Positions 37,900 through 49,726 of a stretch of 64,000 nucleotides of DNA are shown here, in pieces. Origin of the DNA: Sialis fuliginosa. Its lineage: Eukaryota > Arthropoda > Insecta > Megaloptera > Sialidae. The first letter of the stretch is position 1. Each line of letters begins with the position of its first letter. The DNA lies in NCBI GenBank assembly GCA_961205875.1, contig OY540821.1, forward strand, positions 7,316,001 through 7,380,000, written 5' to 3'. The notes beneath the pieces are model-generated. The model was not told where the DNA came from. It saw nothing but the letters and a program-made list of their open reading frames with translations, and ran no database searches. The translations under genes and the position numbers were made by a program.

Positions 37900-38202
37900 C
37901 ATAGGGTTTATTGCACTTTTGTCAAATTTTTTCGTTTCGGTTTTCGGTTCAGCTCCGAGTGATTAATTAAAAAAAATAATTATTATTTGTATTAAAAAAA
38001 ATGTTCTACCATAATTAAGAACATTTTATGGTACTTGTATGATAGTCCGAACGACAATTGAAGTGGGAAATAAGATCATGTTAACGCGCGTATTTTAATA
38101 TGTACTGAACCGTAAAAACCGATATTTTTATTTCGGTTCTGTTCCGGTTTTCGTTCCGGAAAAAAATAACGGTTTTCGGTTCAGTTCCAGTTCGAAACCC
38201 TG
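37900..38202. mobile_element. Decayed hAT-like element
   Basis: The right terminus reads 'cagttccagttcgaaaccct' then g. The inside carries repeated 'cggttttcggttcag' blocks, the tandem CGGTT/GGTTC pattern known from CAGGGTTTCGAAC-ended hAT elements. The left end is degenerate near 'catagggttt'. Confidence 0.5.
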
Positions 38203-38373
38203 TCATGAAGTACTTATACTATCGCTGATTTTCGCATTGTGGTGTGTTCTTTCCCTCCTTACTCTTTCAGCAACTGGTAATGGTATATCTTCCGATAGCT
38301 GCTGAAACGCTCTTTCCAATGCTGTGCGTCTTTTATGTTTCATACTGACTTTTGCGCGTGTTTTAGCCGACAT
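38203..38373 (-). CDS. Unrecognised 56-codon ORF abutting a hAT end
   Basis: An ATG (38373) to TGA (38203) frame encoding a basic, charged peptide starting MSAKTRAKVSMKHKRRTALE and including QQLSEDIPLPVAERVRRER. Its composition is unlike the low-complexity chance ORFs around it. The stop lies exactly at the border with the hAT-like terminus at 38202, so the original frame may have been longer and cut by the insertion. No domain recognised. It could be a relic gene fragment or part of a larger transposon. Confidence 0.35.
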   Translation of the reverse strand: MSAKTRAKVSMKHKRRTALERAFQQLSEDIPLPVAERVRRERTHHNAKISDSISTS

Positions 38374-38547
38374 TATGATTTATTTTTTAATATTATATTA
38401 AATACCCCCCCCCCCCCCCCCCCAAACGGTATTTGGCTGGCGTGAAACACGTCAAAATATTCGATATTTGGAAACCATGAGTTATAGGTATATGTTATAT
38501 ATCTTACAATTTATATAGGAAATATTAGTATTGAATACTAATAAAAG

Positions 38548-38817
38548 TTAGGGACGCCATCCACGAATATATTATACAAAGATGGAGGAGAGAGTGGCTA
38601 AATTCGACCAAAGGAAGAATAACATTCCTGTTTATACCAAATAGTGCTGCACATTTATACGAAAGACCAAAATTCACAAAAAGGCTTGCCGAAGTATTCG
38701 CAGACACGTTGAATTTAACTATCATCTGCAGCGAATTGGCAAGGCACAGAGTGGCGAATGTTAAGCTTCCCAGTGTGCAGAAGATACGCCAATTCATCGT
38801 ATCTTGCCTGCCCATAG
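38548..38817 (+). pseudogene. LINE C-terminal fragment (R1/Jockey-like)
   Basis: The plus-strand frame reads RDAIHEYIIQRWRREW then NSTKGRITFLFIP, the 'WQ..W..STKGR.T...IP' signature between RNase H/thumb and the C-terminal zinc knuckle of several insect LINE clades. It continues to a stop near 38817 without an intact knuckle. No upstream RT is present. Confidence 0.6.
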
Positions 38818-38974
38818 TATCATAATGAAAGAATTGACATTAACCAATTATTAGAATAAGATGTCACAGACTGTACCATGGAGCTGTTTGATGCACTAGC
38901 GCAGTTTTCAAGGAGAAATACATACGTAATATAATTTAGATAAATATTAATACAATTTTATTTTCGATATTATA

Positions 38975-39545
38975 TTCTTCTTCTTCTTCTTCTTCATCCA
39001 TTTATGTCTGCTGGCTTGGCCTTTTCAGACAGTTCCTTCGTAGTTGGTTTTTACTTTGGAGAATGTGTAATGCGTGTATTGTATGTGTATATGAGTATTA
39101 GGGATCACAGGGACACAAGATGGAATGGGAAGTTGCTGATGGGCCAATCATAGCAGGATTTAACGAATAGGGTGGCCAGGATTATAGGAATTATGTAGGG
39201 AGTCACATAGGTTGTTCACATATAACATACATAGGATTTATATTTTTATTTTGGAGTTTTGAAGATAAGTAATTATGTGGGAATAGTGTGCTTTATTTTC
39301 CAATAATTATTTTGTTGTTTGTATTGATATTCCTTTAATTAATGCTTTCTCGCAATTTAGTTATTTCCTTATTGTATTTGGGACATTTCAGTAGTATGTG
39401 ATTAATGTCACATATGGTGCGGTAGTTGCAGTCGCATAAAGGGTTATCCAATGCTTTAATCTTGTGCAGATAGTGTGGTGTATATGCGCACGATATAATA
39501 TTAATATAATATAATATAATATAAGTTAATATATCGTTACTATTG
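38975..39545 (-). pseudogene. LINE 3' end with (GAA)n tail
   Basis: On the minus strand from about 39485 the frame encodes HYLHKIKALDNPLCDCN, then CDINHILLKCPKY. This Cys-Cys-His-Cys arrangement is the C-terminal knuckle of RNase H-bearing LINEs. A roughly 400-base 3' UTR follows and ends in a (GAA)n tract at 38976-38997, the usual microsatellite tail of such elements. A UTR relative is at 21843-21915. Confidence 0.7.
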
Positions 39546-40439
39546 TTAATATAATTAATAGACTCCTATGGCGGGTTAAGGGATCGCTAACATAATGTAT
39601 TTATTGATTAAAAATAAAATACAACCCTCTTAATAGGGTTGTTTAGAAGTATTGAATACAAATAGTAAAGATTATGTATATTTAGTTCATAATGTTTATA
39701 AAAACAATATACCTGTTATATACAAATGCGTTTATATAATAATTTATGACTACAAAACAAAGATAAATACACAAATAAAATGAGACAGCAAACATAAAGA
39801 GAAGGGTTTGTCGCAACTGTCAGTTTTCTACCGTGTTTCATGCAAACGTCGCGCGGAATTTAAATACAACCCCCTACTTTGTAGAATCTCCCGACAATAT
39901 CCCCCCCCCCCCATTCCTCCTACCAGCAGCCACACGAAAATTATATTTTGACATTCATGTGAAACGCTGTTTCCAAGTTTATGCATTGCTGTTCAAACTC
40001 CAGCCCCCCTCCCCAAACCCTATTCCACCCGTTTGCCTCGCTGCTATTTTCCGCCATTCCCCAACGCCACTTTTCACCCGCACCTCTTTTGGTACCTTTG
40101 GCAATAATGCACAGGACCGGCGGAATTAAAAATTTTGAAATTTTTACTTTCAATTATAAAAATACTGAGAATTTAATATTCGATAAATCCTGCCATGATC
40201 GGCCCATTGGTACATCCCTTTCCTATTTTGTGTCCCTGTGCCACTTCTTAAACATTCACACACAATCACACAACACACAGGCATATACATGAAGACAATC
40301 ATACGAAGGAGCTGTCAGAAAAGGAGAAGAATATTCGACAATCTTAAAAACCACAGTGGGACAAAAATTTATATTTTTACCAAATTAATTTATTTATTTT
40401 AATACGGCATACGCATACACTGCCCGTATGTATAATTTA
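39546..40439. other. Intergenic DNA with a C-rich patch
   Basis: A stretch rich in C and CCC (39898-40100) opens three overlapping frames (39833-40129 plus, 39981-40292 plus, 39941-40153 minus). Three mutually overlapping open frames across a skewed patch point to composition, not coding. Confidence 0.45.
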
Positions 40440-40708
40440 TGTCCGGTATAATAACTTGCAAGCACTTTCAAATGGGGTATTAATTTTGTGATAGTATAAT
40501 CTATGGATTAGTTAGAGCAGTGATACTTCAACTTATAATAGTACAGTTGTCGACTCTGGCCGTATAAAATAATTTTCATAATATCACCACTTTTTTAATA
40601 CCGTTGGTGTTTATTTACATGTTAAACAATTCACGATACTTCAAGGGAACTGTCAGATAGATTTGAAAGTGCTTGCAAATTTTGTTAGCTCGTTTATAAT
40701 ACCGGACA
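40440..40708. mobile_element. MITE, 3-bp-TSD family A, copy 2
   Basis: 269 bp, termini tgtccggtataata and tataataccggaca, flanked by TTA (40437-40439, 40709-40711). Subterminal 'gcaagcactttcaaatgggg' is inverted at the right as 'gatttgaaagtgcttgc'. Confidence 0.9.
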
Positions 40709-42975
40709 TTAGGCTTTAAGGCATTCAAAAAATTGAAAGGTCTTATATTAATAGTGTATTTGGCCCAGAAAGCGGACAGAAATTAAATAAATGTTTATTG
40801 GTACTTATGTGTCGTCGATGCTAGCGACGCCAGTGGTAAAAATCGAAACTAACGCAATCGAGTCAATTGTTATCTAACCCATAGGTGTCCAACCTTTTGA
40901 ACCTTCTGGGCCACATAGCACAAACCCAATCTACCAAGGGCCGCACATACAATTTTTGTGTGTTTTATACGAGAAAAAAAACTATTCAGAAACAGTGACG
41001 TAGCGTAGGGTTGCCGCGCCTACGAACACTGAAAATAGCGCCCTCTTGTTGTAATTGTAGACCACTTTTTCGTTGACATCACGGTTTTGTCGCCCCTCAA
41101 ACTTTTTTTTGCGTTATGTTTTTGTGTAGTTATTAAATACTATACCTAACTATCTTGTAGTCCTGTAATTTTAGATATTAATGCACCCAATCTGGGAAAA
41201 AATAGCAGTTAGCTGAATTTTTGTATACACCTTCGTTACAGTGTTATAAATAACATGTAAAAAGTCCCCAACGATATCGTTGCGAGATATTGAAGGTCTA
41301 ACATGACGAAAAATGGTTATTCGCGAATATCTCGCTTCCTATAACTCGGAGGTTATTATATAAATGGTGTATTATTAAATTCTTAAGAAAAAAGGTTCTC
41401 TCCATTTTTTTTAAAAAAACAACCGTTCTCGTGGTAGAGCGCGGAGAAAGTATGGCTATATATTTGCATATACGGTATGACGCACTCTATGGCAATTAAC
41501 TATTTGCATATAACTATTTCTACGTGAAAAAATCACAGGACAAAAATTAAAGAGTAGAAAATAATCTATAAGGTGTACCATTCGAATATATTAAATTGAC
41601 ATAAATACACCCAGAAGCCAAGATACATATCCAGATCACCGCGGAAGCCTCAAAACTTGTAAAACACAAAAGTTATTTTAATATTTGAACATTATGTATT
41701 CCATTCAGTGATATTAAAAAAAAGTGTGCCCGGAGAGCCCCGTAAATCTTTAACCCGGAACTGGTCGCGCTGTTCTCCCCAGAGGACAACGCTCTAGTTG
41801 TTACATTCACGCTACTGGCAAATGTTTAACTGTATGTGCCTGAAGCAGTGTTCTTTTTTTGAGAACTGTATACATTATCTCATGTTGCAAATGTTTCGCG
41901 TTGCTACCGCGCCGTTTATTCTCTTTATGCGTGTATATTTGTGAACACATACATGAATAACTCAATTTTATATACCTATATATATTTTTTTGTAAATTGT
42001 ATTCCTTTTTTTTAGATATCAATATTAATATATCAATCTGTAAACTCTGTCTGTTTTGTACATTTTTATTTTTTTTTATTTTATATACATTTCCATTTTA
42101 ATTTTGATACAAAAACTACTGGACCGATTTTTATGGAATTTTCACTGTTCAAAAGCCATTTATATTTTATAGGCAATATAATCCATTTTCAATAGAATTT
42201 CTGTCTTATTATACATTTGTTTGTTGTCTAGTCTTGACACAAAAACTATTAAACGGATTTTTATGGGATTTTCACTGTTCAAAAGTCTAAGACTCTAGGA
42301 TTGTCAATGATAATTGATTTATAACAGACACGTATGAATTATAGTAGTTGACATTTGATATTTTGTAATAAAGGTTATCAAAAATCAAAAGTTTCAGGGT
42401 TTTGAATAGAGCTACATATTTATAATATTGCTTCCTTGCAAAATCGAAGATACGAGAAGCTTTGTGATCGTTTTAGAATGAGACAAAAAAATTTTAGCTT
42501 GATCTTTTCCGTTTCACGTCAAGACAAACACTTTTCGTTCCGTGTCTGACTGTCCGTCTGTCCCCTGAATCCTTGTCACACGCATAACTCATGAACCACT
42601 TAACCAATATTATTGAAACTTGGTCAGATGGTTGGATCTGACTTGAGGACGTTCCTATTTCAAAATCATCAAAATCGTATGTAAGGGGGAGAGGTGACAT
42701 CCCAAAATATTCCCTTTTCAAGACATCTCAAGAACGATACATGCTACGTAAACATTTTATAGAATATTTTTTGTAGAGCATTAAATTTCCTATAATATAG
42801 GTCTACAACGTTTGTTGTAAAATATTCCCTTACAAAGATTTATCTCAATTTACTTTTAAAAATCGCGTTTTCTTTTTTAAAATTGATATTCACTTTGACA
42901 TATTAAAATTGTATAAAAAAAAACGAACCAAGTTGTTTTATTTAAATATCCTAACTATTAAATCTATTACCCTAT
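40709..42975. other. Intergenic DNA with hAT-type ends and repeats
   Basis: 'aggtgtccaaccttttgaac' with 'gggccgcacata' (40885-40950) and 'cagtgacgtagcg' (40993) look like left ends of hAT elements without partners. A direct duplication sits at 42106-42165 and 42237-42285 ('ttttcactgttcaaaag' in both). A GC-elevated patch at 41725-41830 is unexplained. No gene seen. Confidence 0.4.
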
Positions 42976-43294
42976 TGTCCGGTATCATAAAGGACCTAAC
43001 AAATTTGTTAGCTAGCAAGCACTTTCAACTGAGATATCAAACTTATATGACAGTTCTTTTGGAGTTTGTTGATGACTTTGACAAGTTTCGCGCACGCGTT
43101 GTAGGTAAATACAAACGGTATTAAAACAGTGGTGATGTTATGAAAATTATTTTGTACGGTCAAAGATGCCAACTGTGTTACAATTAGTTGAAGTGTCACT
43201 GCTCTAAATTCCATAACTAATCCATAGATAATAGTACAGAACTAATACCCCATTTGAAAGTAATTGCTAGCTAGCTCCTTTATAATACCGGACA
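42976..43294. mobile_element. MITE, 3-bp-TSD family A, copy 3
   Basis: 319 bp, termini tgtccggtatcataaa and tttataataccggaca, flanked by TAT on both sides. It has the longest interior of the family, including 'ttttggagtttgttgatgac' and 'gcgcacgcgttgtagg'. The open frames here on both strands are repeat sequence. Confidence 0.9.
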
Positions 43295-43779
43295 TATGAA
43301 TTCCAAGAGAAATAGTATTGGCCAACTTTTTTGTATATTTCGCCAGTGTGCGTTGTCATAACTCTTGCTTGAGTCTGGAGTGACTCTTCTTTTAACCAAG
43401 GCCTTAATAACTTATTTAATACGGTGCTGCCTATATTACAAGCATGCGGCACTATATAAAATAAGCACCGTATTCGAGTGGCTGTCAAACCGCATCGATG
43501 ACTCCTTCACCATAGTCTTTTGTCCAACACTCACTATAGACTGATATGTGTGAGACCTTTGTATTTATGTATATATCATCAAACAAAACAATAATGCTCG
43601 TTATATACTGCGCTGTATTGTACTGGCCATCAATGTTACGTCATGTTTATATTATATTATATCGTTTGTATAGTTTTATGTTGTAAAAAAAATGTTATTG
43701 AGTAAATTATCATTGAATTTGGCCAGTGGTGGATATTGGAAACGCACATGTTAGGGTTCTGTAATCCGTAGTCATTCTC

Positions 43780-43895
43780 TGACCAAAAAACGGAACAACG
43801 AGCTTGGATTGGTTGATTCATGGAGTTTCTGGTGGAATGTACCAGAAATTTAAAGAATGTTATTTTTTAGCGTGTAAGGAAGTGAGAAAGAAGTA
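43780..43895. mobile_element. Single arm of the compound foldback family
   Basis: 'ggattggttgattcatgg', 'ctggtggaatgtaccag' and 'gtgtaaggaagtgagaaaga' match the left arm at 15880-16000. No partner arm follows. Confidence 0.7.
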
Positions 43896-44840
43896 GTTAC
43901 CCAAAATTAGTGTTTATTTAATATCTGGAGAACCCATTGTGCTACAGTTATGAAATTTGATACAGGGATTAGTATTAATAAGTGTTATCGATTTCCAGTA
44001 TCAAACAATAATAATTTAGACGAGGGGTGTATGGGGCCAGTGGGCCCGCCGATTTTTATCAAGTATTTTTTGTTCTTGAATTTTTTCCTGAAAAATAATA
44101 TACTTTGTTTATTTGCCATAAGATCAACCGTTTTCAAAATATCGAAAAAAGAAAGTACTGTAGAATTTTACTTAATACGGATGCTTCAAATTATACAAAA
44201 TACGCTTATATTCTTGTTCTATAATTAAAAATAAGATAAAAAGTTCATATAAATATACCTCCTAGGGGGGATTAATTGACTAATCCATTTTCAAGTTAAG
44301 AAATAAATAAAAAACAAAGCTTTTATTTTGACACCCCAATATTAGGTACTAAAAAAATGTTACCCTCAACCCCCCTCGACAGTCCTTGTTAATAATAACG
44401 TTTTCTGTAACTCATGTTCCCTACATCCAACCGAGGGCCCCTTCCGAGCCATTTTCGTTAAGATATTTAAGAACTTTTTCGAGTTTTATTATTAATAATT
44501 AATTCAACGACTAAAAAAACTTCTTAACTACCGCGCCGGACTTCCCTTGTGAGGGCCATGATGCCATCGCTGGTTTTAAAAAATAAATAGGTAAAATCAT
44601 ATAATAATCTACCAGTAGATTAATATATGGTAAAATGCACAAAAACCTAATTTTTATATTGGTGCTGCCATCTATCGATCTTTAGTGGAAGTCACTGTTA
44701 GATTAAAGAAAACTGTAATAATAGGTTAATATCTTCACTCAAATTTCAAAAAAGTTTATTGTTAATTAGGTTATATTGCACGAATCTTCCCTATGGAAAA
44801 AATAAATAAAATATGACCAAATAAGTTAATATATTTTATT
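43896..44840. other. Intergenic DNA downstream of SRFBP1
   Basis: No gene seen. The open frame at 43950-44228 lacks any domain. Minus-strand AATAAA motifs near 44835-44840 and around 44800 could serve SRFBP1 mRNA 3' ends. Confidence 0.4.
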
Positions 44841-46220
44841 TTAATTATCATCAAATACAGTTTTCTTTCCTTGAAAAGCAGCGATAGTTGGTTTTAACTG
44901 TTTCTTCGCTTCCCAACTTGGATGTAATTTTTCTTCTACATTTTCAGATTTTACAGGATACGATTTCATGTTAAAATCATTTTTACTTCTTAATTTATCA
45001 AACGTATTACGTTTATTAAATTTAACATCTCTTGAAGAGTAACTATTATTAAATTCTTTTTGTCTTCTTTGCCTTCTATTTAACCCATCAGAAAAATTCT
45101 GGTGAACAATTTTCGGAAGTTCATCTTCAGTTTTCATTGGTGCAATACTTAAAAATTCTTCATCACCGTTTTTTGATAAAAAGAACGAATCAACAGATTT
45201 AATAACCGTTTTCGTTGTTTCTTCTTCATCGGGAATTTTATTAACTTTTATTTTATCCACTGACTTCTTTTCATTCATAACAGTTTTTGGTACTTTATCT
45301 TTAACTTTATTATCATGACTTTTATTCAATTTACTACAAGATTCCATCAACGAATCAACTGACTTAATTGTTTCCTCTTCAACAGAAGTTTTATTGACTT
45401 TTATTTTATCAACTGACTTTTTTTCTTTCTTAATAGTTTTTGATACTTTATCATTAACTTTAATTTTATCCAATTTACTACAAGATATTGTCTTTTCTTT
45501 CTTAACAGTCTCAGACATTTTATCTTCATCTATTTCATCCATATTAATTTTTATTTCATCATCATCTTCGTGATTTGAAACGGAAGATATTGACCAAGCA
45601 CTGGTACCAACTGTGTCATTATTGACATCAGTTATATCACTACTATTTTGATTCTCTCTTTTTGCCATTCTTTTTTCTTTTGCAATTTTATTATTCATCT
45701 CCCTTTTGTAACGCTTATCACGTAATTTTATTATTTCATCAGCTAAATCCGGATATTTTGTATGAAAATTCTCAACACACGAGACCATTATTTTATGTGA
45801 AGATAACCTAGCAAGTGCTCTGTCACGGGCTGGAGTTTTAGTATTATTTAAAAGTTCTTTCGCAGGTACTTTCAAAGTCAGTGCAAATTTCGATATTTGG
45901 TCATCTTTGAATTTCTGTAAAAGCATAAACACCTATGAAGTAATTATAATTAAATAATCTAAATACGTACCTTTATGTTTAAAATATCCTCTCCGTACTT
46001 GTCAGCTTTTCGCTTGTGTTTTTCAACCTTTGTATTCTCATATTTCTTTCGTATTAACTTTATTTCTTTAGTTAATTTATGAATTGTTTGAACTTTTACA
46101 CGTCTAACAGTATGTCTCATACGCACAATCTGTAAAAAAAAACAGGACAAGTAATACATATTTATTTACAAAAATATTTATCCATTCACTTACATCGTTA
46201 TTTGCTTCTTGTTTGCTCAT
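44841..46220 (-). CDS. SRFBP1: SRFBP1/BUD22-domain nucleolar protein, three exons
   Basis: Exons on the minus strand: 46220-46194, 46129-45971, 45914-44841, all GT/AG and phase 0, giving 419 residues (vertebrate SRFBP1 is about 430). The N-terminus MSKQEANND joined to IVRMRHTVRRVKVQ, followed by the 'TPARDRALARLSSH' block, is the BUD22/SRFBP1 N-terminal region. The extreme C-terminus, LHPSWEAKK...AAFQGKKTVFDD, is the diagnostic BUD22 tail. BUD22-family proteins act in the nucleolus in small-subunit ribosome assembly, and vertebrate SRFBP1 also binds serum response factor. The middle is lysine/glutamate-rich, low-complexity and internally repeated (residues 217-250 and 268-305 are near copies around KSVDKIKVNK). 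The start is the only ATG giving the conserved N-terminus. The promoter carries CACGTG and CGCATGCGC motifs. Confidence 0.92.
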
Positions 46221-46283
46221 TTTAGGAAATAATTGGTTTTTATAATACGTTGTTTGACAGATATCAAAAACATAACCAAAAAG

Positions 46284-46324
46284 CACGTGTTCTTAAAATA
46301 CCATTGGGATTTGACGCATGCGCA
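46284..46324. promoter_or_regulatory. E-box and NRF1/EWG-like sites upstream of SRFBP1
   Basis: A perfect CACGTG E-box (46284-46289), 64 bp upstream of the ATG, and CGCATGCGCA (46315-46324), about 95 bp upstream. The first is the Myc/Max-type site common in ribosome-biogenesis promoters. The second matches most of the NRF1/Erect-wing palindrome. Binding is inferred. Confidence 0.45.
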
Positions 46325-46329
46325 CTTAC

Positions 46330-49300
46330 TTTGTCTTTTATTGTCATATACACAACTAGAAATACTTGTATGTATTAAAATTGCATATGTATAAAAAAAA
46401 CACACACATGACGCAATAAACTTAATGGCATTGTTGAAAAGCTCGTATACATAAATGTTTCTTTATTATAAACATAATAAATGTTATACATGGCCATTAA
46501 AACAATTGATAACTCTCATTATGTATTGTTTTATGAATTTTTCTTTATAGTTTGTTTTCGCATATTACAATAATGGAACTTATTTTAGGAATTTTATAAT
46601 AAATGATATATTTTCATTTATATTTATTAATGTCACGATATTATGTAGGATTCTTGTCTTTCATGTTTTCAAGACAAAACTTATACCAGGAAGCCAGAAT
46701 CAATGGCATAAATATTATATGTTTATTTAGTCAGATAAAAATAAACATAATCTATTTATATATTATGTATGTAATTTTATATATTCATTAATAATATAAA
46801 TAAAACATTAAAAATGTACGTACATGTGGTCTAAAATATGTGTGCAATTTTCAGCATGTCTATTATTATTATCATTAACAAGTAAACATGATAGAAATAT
46901 CAAAGGTTGGCCATAGAAAAATGGTTGTTACTTTAAAAATAACTGTCTATAGTTGAAATCAAATATACTGTTGTATGGAGCTAGATCAGTCTTAGCGGGA
47001 GACACAGAATGAACAGAAATAAAACAGTGGCTGACCAGGGAGGGACTCAGGGGGGATGAGTAATTAAACATGGGGCCTACATTTTACTACATGTTATATA
47101 AAAAAAAACAACAAATACTTAAGAAAGCATATTGAAAATCTTGTAAATAATATATTATTTATTTTTAAAATAAGTATATTAATTTACAAGAATTATTAAT
47201 TATTCAAGTGTTTTATAGGCTAATTGTAAGTCACCTTTGATACTAAACGACTTAAATGTCTACTCAACATTCTGTTAGCCCGTTAAAAAGGAAATCAATC
47301 CCTCAATTCTTTTTTTTTACACAGGATAAAATGTATTGTACGGGTGTCCCGTAAGTCAGGACCCATAGGGAAAAATAATAGCCCACACATGTTTTACATT
47401 ATTTGTACAAAGTGACCTTTTTTCTACCTACAATATAATAAAAAAAGAGATATCATTGGTCTTGACGGGGACAGCTTGTATAATAAAGTATAGTAATCAT
47501 GTAAAAATTCTAACTTAATCACGTACGACCTTTATCTCAATGTCGTATGTGTGTCTATCTGTCGATTTTTAAACAGTGATATTTACAAACATAAAATAAA
47601 TAAATAAAGTTCTTGTACAATGTAGAAGTGCACTTTATATTTTTGAAGAGCATCACTAACAAAGAAACGGATTTATCAATTTCTGAATTTTTCCAAATAT
47701 TTTTAAAACGGTGCATAATAGAAAAAATTTTTTTGATTAAAAGTTATAGATAATATTATTACCTAAAATATTATATTCTATATTTTTTTCATTAGAACGA
47801 ACCATTTTCGAAATATTAATTTCTCTATAATAATATATAAAAAAAAACGATATTACAGATTCTAATTTAAAAAGCATTCTAATTTTTGTATCTGTCTCTC
47901 TGTCTGTTTGTTACCTTCCCATGGATAAACCGTTAAACGAATCTTGATGAAATTTGGCAGGTAGATAGTCTGCAAGAAGAATAAGGACTTTGTACCTCGA
48001 AAAATGTGTACGCGCGATAGGTTAGGTTAGTTTAGTGACATCTATCGTGCAAATGCGAAACTAAAAACCAGAAAAATGTGTATCTATCTGTTCTAAATTC
48101 TACGTGAACGAAGCTAGTTTATTAATATTTTCTTAGAACTTCTTCTAGCGTTTACGACCAAACTCGAGGAAAGAATTGAAAAATAATAGTAAATTATGAT
48201 CAAGTTTCAAATTTGCAACAAAAAATATATTTAGAAATTTGTCGTAATATAAATAAGATAGAAAATATTTGCATACATTAGAGACAAAATTGAAATCCAT
48301 ATATACCATACTAAAATTCGACTCCCTGTATGTATAAATAAACACATGTGTACACTCACACATGCACAGACAGATGGACATACACACACACATGTAAATG
48401 ACGGGTATATTTTTAATCAAAATCCCACTCTGCACAATCTTTACGTGTCAGAATTACTACCGTGCCATATAGATCGCAAGTCTTGTCGCCTTGTTTTTTA
48501 GTTGTTTTCTACGTAACCACAATTCGCACGAGAGAAAAACACTAAGCATCGAAAAAACCATCCTCAGAGAGTCAACCCAAAGGTAAACGTTAATATTACA
48601 AAAAATTACAACGCGAAAAAACATGGACAAACATGACATTGTAACATGTTTTCGATCGTTCTTCAATGTTAGTCTGTTTTGTGTTTTTCATTTGACTTTG
48701 TACCGATTTTCTTGAGCTTTTTATCGTTGTGTTAATACCAAAATGTTTGTGTTTGTAGTGTGGTTCCTTTGATACATGAGATAACAGTGAATTGATTTTT
48801 TATGTGACGTCAAATTTACTTGCAGTTTTTTTGGCAATTTGACAGTGTTACTCAATTTGTAATTTGATATATTGTTTGAGAAGCTATCTTGTCAATCTAG
48901 CGATTGGTTTCTAACGAAGCTTTTAAACAAAACACGTTTGTTTTTTCTATGTTTTATGTACATAATGTTGTGTTATTTTATTAAAATGTGCTTTGTATTA
49001 TCTGCTCTTACACGCACAGTAAAACTTCCCCGTTTTCATAATAAATTATATGAGTTTAAAAATAAAATAAGTAAAAATTCTAAAATAATTTTCCAATTTT
49101 ATTGGATCAAATAATAATAATAAATGTTTTTTGTTCTGTGGACTTTTTCTCTCTGAATAAAAAATTCTTGAAATAAATATTGATTAAATATCATAAAAAA
49201 GCTCTTGTAATTCAAAATTATATATAATATATATAATGTAATTCAAAAGTTATGGATATAATAACTTTTAATTAGCATTTTACAAAGAAACATTTTCTAA

Positions 49301-49720
49301 ATTTTCAGCTTTTTTGAATAAAATTATTATTAGTATCGCAATTTAATTTTTATATTATAAGTTCTATTGAATTATTATTATAATACAACAATGATAGTAT
49401 AAGTATATTAATTTTATAGTCTAAAACCTTTTCTATAGCTTATCTGTTTTATAATATTTTTACAAGCTTTATAAAAAAACAATAAGGATTTTTTGTATAA
49501 TATATGAAAGAAAGTTTCTATTGAAAAATGATGTATTATTATGGTGTCAAGCATCCCCCCAAGAGAGGAACGTTTTCACATTAGATGGGAAGGGAAACAG
49601 GATATTTTTATCACATAGGAATAATTGATGCTTTAAATACGAATTGTTTTGTATTCTTTAATTCAAAATGTAAAAATTGCTATTGTTCGGTTTATAATAA
49701 ATATTGTTTTATATTATAGA
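46330..49720. other. Region between SRFBP1 and Mohawk coding exons
   Basis: Mostly AT-rich DNA. 'cagtggctgaccagggaggg' at 47027 looks like a hAT-type left end, and 'gggtgtcccgtaagtcagga' at 47342 like another MITE end. A LINE/SINE-like tail is near 47900-47960. A less AT-rich patch at about 48440-48585 ends with 'caacccaaag' then gtaaac, a possible donor, and may be a non-coding first exon of the Mohawk gene. The open frames 48145-48435 and 48457-48666 are not supported as proteins. Confidence 0.4.
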
Positions 49721-49726
49721 TAGTTC

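Noticed and set aside
39833-40292. Two plus-strand and one minus-strand frames of 70-103 codons
   Set aside because: All three overlap in a C-rich, stop-poor patch, giving Pro-rich sequence with no domain. Composition explains them.
43008-43214. Overlapping open frames on both strands
   Set aside because: Both are inside MITE family A copy 3.
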